Source: Tieghemiomyces parasiticus (taxonomy: Eukaryota > Kickxellomycota > Dimargaritomycetes > Dimargaritales > Dimargaritaceae). From it: a DNA stretch of 11,876 bases. Under the pieces are notes generated by a model. That model searched no databases and had not been told where the DNA came from. It saw only the letters and a list, made by a program, of their open reading frames with translations. Positions within the stretch are counted from its first letter, which is position 1. The number at the start of each line of letters is the position of its first letter. The position numbers and the translations under genes were made by a program. Of the stretch, positions 8,563 to 11,876 are shown one piece after another. The stretch is taken from positions 1-11,876 of the forward strand of contig JANBPT010001240.1 of assembly GCA_027575765.1 (NCBI GenBank). The letters are read 5' to 3'.

Positions 8563-10683
8563 ATGACAGAGGAAATCGAGCGTGACTCCCCGGAAACGCC
8601 GTTGTCTCCGGGTAACCTCCCAAAGCGGCGAACTTACGCTTGTCATAATTGCCGCAAACGCAAGATTAAGTGCGACATGACCCGTCCCAACTGCAATAAC
8701 TGCACTCGTCGTAACGCCAAGTGTTTCTTCGCCCCGACACCGACGCCCAAGGCCTCCAAAAAGAGCTACATCAAATCACTAGAAGACCGACTACAGAAAA
8801 TGGAACTGTTATTGGAACCTTTGCAGGCTGCCGAGGGTGGCTCGCCCCCTCTGGGGCCTCGCCACGCCGCCGGATTTTCAGGCCCCTACTACGGCCATTC
8901 TACCGCCTCGTCATCTGTGGGGTCCCGCGAGCCTGTGGCTCGTCATCATCTACCCTCCAGTTCTTCCACGTCGATCCCGCCGCGGCTACCGCCGCTCGAT
9001 CAACTCGGCCTACATCTTGGCCCCATTCGAGCAGAAATCGGTGGCTTACCTTCACTGGCCTCCATGACTGCACAACTCCCGGCCTCAGGGAGCCCTGCAT
9101 CGGCGCCTACTCACTTGCCAGCGCCCTTCCCTCTATCAAGCGTGCGACCCAGTGACCGGTCAGTCTTGACTGTCCCGCTGGTGTCCATCACGCCCCCTAC
9201 CGACCGGCCCAATTCCTGGGCCCTGCCGACGATCTCGCTGGACGCTCGTTCGGTGTCACCGCTTTCCTCGGGCCGTTCGCTTTCGCCAAGCCCCTCCGAG
9301 CCGTTGACCCGCTACCACTCAAACAGCGTCTCTCCAGTTTCTCTACCACGCTCCTCCATCTCTGACCGCCTTTCCCCGCCCATCTCGCCCTGCTGCAGTC
9401 GCCGCCTGTCCCAGTTACCTTCGCCCCTGCTGGCCGTGCCCTCTGCGACCTCCCCTACGTCCTCCGTGCAGACCTCTCTTGAAATCAACCACCCGATGGT
9501 CATGGACTACTTTGATTATTTCCACCCGCACATTCCCTTTATCCACAAAGCCACGTTCCTCCGTGACCTCCACCGCGGGCAGGTCTACCCACCGGTCCTC
9601 TATACTGTGTATGCCATCGCTATCCGGGCGTCCAAACACCCTAGCGTCGTCATCGAGGGTACTGCGCAGATGGCTCTCCGTTACCAGAAGCGCGCCCGCG
9701 ACATCCTACAGGAAGACTACACCCGCCCTACTGTCGAGGTTGTGATGGCCTTCATCCTCGCCACGCTCACTGAGCTTATGTGTGGGGATCAATATCGCGC
9801 TTCCCAGCATCATCGCCTGACTATCGACATGGCGCGGTCTCTCCGGTTCCACCTGATCGACCAGGCGCCGACTATCCCGGTGCTCAAGCACGCGACTGAT
9901 TCTGCCGCTCTGCGCGAGTGTATCCGCCGCCTCTGGTGGGTCTGCGTGTGCATCGATACTTTTGTAGCCAAGTCCTCTAACCTTCGGCCGCTGCTTCCCG
10001 ACGGTGAAATCAATTTGCACCTACCCTGCCCGGACGCACAATGGGAGGCCGCCGTGTTCACCGAGGAGCCTGTCCCAGAATCCGCTTTGAAAGTATACGA
10101 CGGGTTCCGTCAGCACCTAACGTTGGTCCTCACCAGCCGCCGCCTGCTTAACTTCAAGGCTGACGTAAGCGAGGGGCGCTTCGCCCAACCTGAGGCCCTC
10201 CTCTCAGCGTACCATGATTTCCGGCGCCACATTGATGCGTGGCAGACTCAACACAACAAGGCTGTCAGCCAGAGCCCGCAACCTTTCACCACAATGGGCC
10301 GTGTGTGGTATCTTTCTAACCAGATTTACCTCAAATCCAACCTGGTTGCAATGTACTTGGTGTTCTATCAGCGTCCAGACGGCAGTGAAGTATCTCCTGA
10401 TTTCCGGCGGTACGCTCAAGAACGCTGCATAGCTATCGCGGTGGATACGGCCAAACTTTTGAACCACAATCAGGATATATTGCCCAAGCAGCTTGTTGGC
10501 CATAGTCCCATTGAATTAGCCTACATTACCCAGGTCTGCGGCAACGTCACCCGCCATATGCCCCCATCTCCAGAGTTCGATCGCATTCACCGCTACATTG
10601 ACATTATCAAAAACTACTTGATGAAGTGTACCTATTGGAATCTGGCCCAATATGGTGGCATAGGCGAAATTGGTGGTCGCTAA
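8563..10683 (+). CDS. Zn(II)2Cys6 fungal transcription factor
   Basis: A sequence-specific nuclear regulator of 706 residues in a single uninterrupted frame. Cys27, 30, 37, 44, 47 and 54 follow C-x2-C-x6-C-x6-C-x2-C-x6-C exactly, with the basic run RKRKIK between the second and third Cys; the cluster binds two zinc ions and contacts DNA. A linker and a heptad-like helix (about 69-87, YIKSLEDRLQKMELLLEPL) follow, as in factors that dimerise on CGG half-sites. Residues about 90-300 are Ser/Pro-rich and probably disordered. The fungal-specific transcription factor domain spans about 306-600: YFDYFHPHIPFIHKATF (316-332) and RRLWWVCVCID (455-465) are its hallmark motifs. ATG 8563 is the first Met after an in-frame TAG at 8545 and has A at -3. 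Length is normal and no key residue is missing. G/C-ending codons are favoured. Target genes cannot be deduced; the family often controls nutrient use or metabolite pathways. Its presence between inverted repeats is the odd feature. Confidence 0.97.
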   Translation: MTEEIERDSPETPLSPGNLPKRRTYACHNCRKRKIKCDMTRPNCNNCTRRNAKCFFAPTPTPKASKKSYIKSLEDRLQKMELLLEPLQAAEGGSPPLGPRHAAGFSGPYYGHSTASSSVGSREPVARHHLPSSSSTSIPPRLPPLDQLGLHLGPIRAEIGGLPSLASMTAQLPASGSPASAPTHLPAPFPLSSVRPSDRSVLTVPLVSITPPTDRPNSWALPTISLDARSVSPLSSGRSLSPSPSEPLTRYHSNSVSPVSLPRSSISDRLSPPISPCCSRRLSQLPSPLLAVPSATSPTSSVQTSLEINHPMVMDYFDYFHPHIPFIHKATFLRDLHRGQVYPPVLYTVYAIAIRASKHPSVVIEGTAQMALRYQKRARDILQEDYTRPTVEVVMAFILATLTELMCGDQYRASQHHRLTIDMARSLRFHLIDQAPTIPVLKHATDSAALRECIRRLWWVCVCIDTFVAKSSNLRPLLPDGEINLHLPCPDAQWEAAVFTEEPVPESALKVYDGFRQHLTLVLTSRRLLNFKADVSEGRFAQPEALLSAYHDFRRHIDAWQTQHNKAVSQSPQPFTTMGRVWYLSNQIYLKSNLVAMYLVFYQRPDGSEVSPDFRRYAQERCIAIAVDTAKLLNHNQDILPKQLVGHSPIELAYITQVCGNVTRHMPPSPEFDRIHRYIDIIKNYLMKCTYWNLAQYGGIGEIGGR

Positions 10684-11147
10684 GCGACCTTCGTATTTTA
10701 AACGCGAGCATTGACTCCTCCTCATTGAATCATGCCCAGTAGCTAAGCTGAAACATACATGGTCTGCTACCAGTAAATCAGATGAGCTAACCAATACTTT
10801 AAGTGAATATGCAATTACTATTGATGATGTCGTTGCCCGCCCGCCCTATAACCTACATGATACGAGCCTATGTGTATAAACTTAATAGTGTTCGTTTGAA
10901 ACTTATTTTGCGAGACATAGGTCGTTATGCCAATGTGGCAATGATCTCTGTGGTGCACAGAAATGAGACTACCTAACCGATGCACCAGTATGCAGCCTGT
11001 ACAAGCGACCGTCTGCCAACGGTTACCGAAACCACCATGCAACCGCTAGCAACGCCTACTTGACCTCGAACTCCATCGCCTTACATCCTATATCATCACA
11101 GGTCTCCGCCCTCTTCCTTGATCCTCCTCCGTCTGTCAATCTACCCC
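10684..11147. other. Downstream region of the regulator gene
   Basis: No gene is supported. The 3' end of the regulator transcript should fall here; A/T-rich stretches occur soon after the stop, but no AATAAA was seen in the first 200 bases. A TATAAA at 10875-10880 could be a chance occurrence. From about 11060 the plus strand becomes strongly C+T-rich, which opens more than one frame at once. Confidence 0.4.
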
Positions 11148-11519
11148 ATGTATTATCAAGCATTCGTAGCACTCCTTCTCCTATCTCTCCTTACGCCTCT
11201 CACGTTCTTCACGCCCTCCGCTCTACCAACCTTTCTTATGCCTCTTGTAACCGCTTTACGCTTGTACCTCCTCTTCCTTATCGCTTATTGCTCGAACCTT
11301 GCATCCATAGTAAAGCCGCTACGACCCGCACATCCGCTGGCCCCTAGTAAGCGGTATCACAGCCTGCCTAGTGGGGCTGATATTCAAAGCGTCGGGGGAA
11401 ATACCTCCCACCTATTATACTTAGCATTGCCTGATACAAAATATATTGGGAAGTATGCGATTGGGAAAATCAATGAAAAGCGTATCCGGCGGTGTACAGG
11501 GCTTGATGTTCCAAGATAG
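11148..11519 (+). CDS. Doubtful small ORF, hydrophobic N-terminal half
   Basis: An ATG-initiated frame of 123 codons. Residues 1 to about 48 are very hydrophobic (Leu, Phe, Ala, Thr) and would be predicted to span a membrane; the rest is polar and ends in a basic stretch (KINEKRIRRC). I do not recognise the family. Caution: the hydrophobic half coincides with a pyrimidine-rich tract in which a second frame is open too (to 11349), so the hydrophobicity may be a by-product of base composition. The start context has C at -3, which is poor. A chance frame is the more likely explanation. Confidence 0.18.
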   Translation: MYYQAFVALLLLSLLTPLTFFTPSALPTFLMPLVTALRLYLLFLIAYCSNLASIVKPLRPAHPLAPSKRYHSLPSGADIQSVGGNTSHLLYLALPDTKYIGKYAIGKINEKRIRRCTGLDVPR

Positions 11520-11697
11520 TGCGGTAGACAACCCCCGAGGAGTAGTTTATTGCGATACGTGCAAGTTAAAGAAAAGGAAAGTTAAAGACGGTAGTAGTTA
11601 GGCTTCCGGGCTTATAGAGCCGGGGAAAATGTGGAAGGTTGGGTGGCCTTGGTTGGGTCTAGGTGGTTAGTCATGACGAGTTCTCGGCACGTTTGCC
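11520..11697. other. Short spacer before the terminal motif
   Basis: Purine-rich DNA on the plus strand, the reverse of the bias just upstream. It contains two nearby AAGTTAAAGA-like words (about 11564-11588) and a small imperfect GC hairpin around 11606-11624. Nothing coding is seen. Confidence 0.4.
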
Positions 11698-11876
11698 ATG
11701 GCTAATCGTTCGCGTTCAGGAGTCATGCCTGTTCCTGTATGGCGTCGCGATGGCGTGCAGGGTCTTGAGGTACGTCTAATTTTGGATACCGATAGCCAAA
11801 CCAGGTCACTCAAATAAAGAAGTTATTTCCCGGCTAATCGCCAAATTATATGCTTTAAAAGCGAGATTATTCAAAA
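11698..11876 (+). pseudogene. Retropepsin-like motif running into the right TIR
   Basis: From ATG 11698 (GCCATGG context) a 39-codon frame ends at TAA 11815 and contains EVRLILDTDSQ. This fits the retroviral-type aspartic protease signature (L-I-L-D-T-G-S-Q) except for Asp in place of Gly, which a single G-to-A change explains. Just after it, a second frame shifted by one base (from 11801) stays open to the window edge and reads KEVISRLIAKLYALKARLF, similar in spacing and character to the helix and strand that follow the DTG motif in such proteases. The frame change falls at a short A run. That stretch lies wholly within the inverted repeat, so the same words occur on the minus strand at 1-76. 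The match is short and judged by eye only. Confidence 0.3.
11800..11876 (-). repeat. Right terminal inverted repeat
   Basis: Exact reverse complement of bases 1-77, ending in GATTATTCAAAA at the window edge. Its inner limit is set by the mismatch at 11799. It contains AATAAA at 11813-11818, which could act as a polyadenylation signal for rightward transcripts; the left copy places the same signal for leftward transcripts. Confidence 0.97.

Larger units (their letters stand above)
1..11876. mobile_element. Putative TIR-bounded element carrying a Zn2Cys6 regulator
   Basis: The two ends of the window are exact reverse complements over 77 bases, and the repeat stops being identical at position 78 on the left and 11799 on the right. 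This is the architecture of a DNA transposon or other TIR-bounded element of about 11.9 kb. The only intact gene inside is a fungal transcription factor; the rest is decayed retroelement-like sequence and unassigned DNA. No transposase, integrase or recombinase motif was recognised on either strand, and target-site duplications cannot be judged because no flanking sequence is present. The perfect match over 77 bp implies recent mobility, recent duplication or gene conversion between the ends. Alternative: two inverted copies of a dispersed repeat that happen to enclose an ordinary chromosomal gene. Confidence 0.6.

Noticed and set aside
8721..9155. 144-codon second frame inside the regulator gene
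   Set aside because: It overlaps the zinc cluster and Ser/Pro linker in another frame, has no family motif, and is explained by the GC-rich codon use of the real gene.
9706..10061. Minus-strand frames of 83-104 codons opposite the regulator domain
   Set aside because: They lie antisense to the conserved fungal-specific domain and are shadows of its codon bias.
1..11876. DIRS-type retrotransposon, which also has inverted ends
   Set aside because: No tyrosine recombinase or reverse transcriptase motif and no internal copy of the terminal sequence were found.
1..11876. CRISPR array, rRNA or full tRNA genes
   Set aside because: No regularly spaced repeats, rRNA-like stretches or cloverleaf-forming segments were seen.

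Overview
The window looks like one complete repeat-bounded element from a fungal nuclear genome. Its first 77 bases and its last 77 bases are a perfect inverted repeat, and the window stops exactly at the outer edges of both copies. Between them lies about 11.7 kb with a single clearly intact protein gene: an intronless, 706-codon Zn(II)2Cys6 transcription factor (8563-10683, + strand) with an N-terminal binuclear zinc cluster and the fungal-specific transcription factor domain. That protein family is essentially confined to fungi. Loss of CpG in one internal block suggests a host that methylates repeats at CpG, as many early-diverging fungi and basidiomycetes do. Placement below 'fungus' is inference.

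Layout. (1) 1-77: left terminal inverted repeat. (2) 78-2584: gene-poor DNA with no recognisable product. (3) 2585-5084: a sharply bounded block almost without CpG (8 CpG in 2.5 kb). It holds a decayed gag-like retroelement fragment interrupted by a short (about 130 bp) repeat; a second, inverted copy of that repeat lies 220 bp further on. (4) 5085-6960: DNA with ordinary CpG, containing a second version of the same gag-like fragment without the short-repeat insertion. It is followed by a probable broken CCHC zinc knuckle and a short aspartic-protease-like motif. (5) 6960-8562: pyrimidine-rich DNA upstream of the transcription factor, with a TATA-like box and one consensus-looking intron; this may be a long promoter or leader. 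(6) 8563-10683: the transcription factor gene. (7) 10684-11799: downstream DNA with a doubtful 123-codon frame and, near the end, a short frame with a retropepsin-like motif that runs towards the right repeat. (8) 11800-11876: right terminal inverted repeat.

Interpretation. The simplest reading is a large TIR-bounded mobile element, or a locus enclosed by two inverted copies of one repeat, that carries a fungal regulator as its only intact cargo. I could not recognise a transposase, integrase, tyrosine recombinase or reverse transcriptase on either strand, so autonomy is not supported. The element could be non-autonomous, moved by an enzyme family I do not recognise in decayed form, or not a transposon at all. 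An intact 2.1-kb frame inside otherwise broken DNA suggests that the regulator is either recent or kept by selection.
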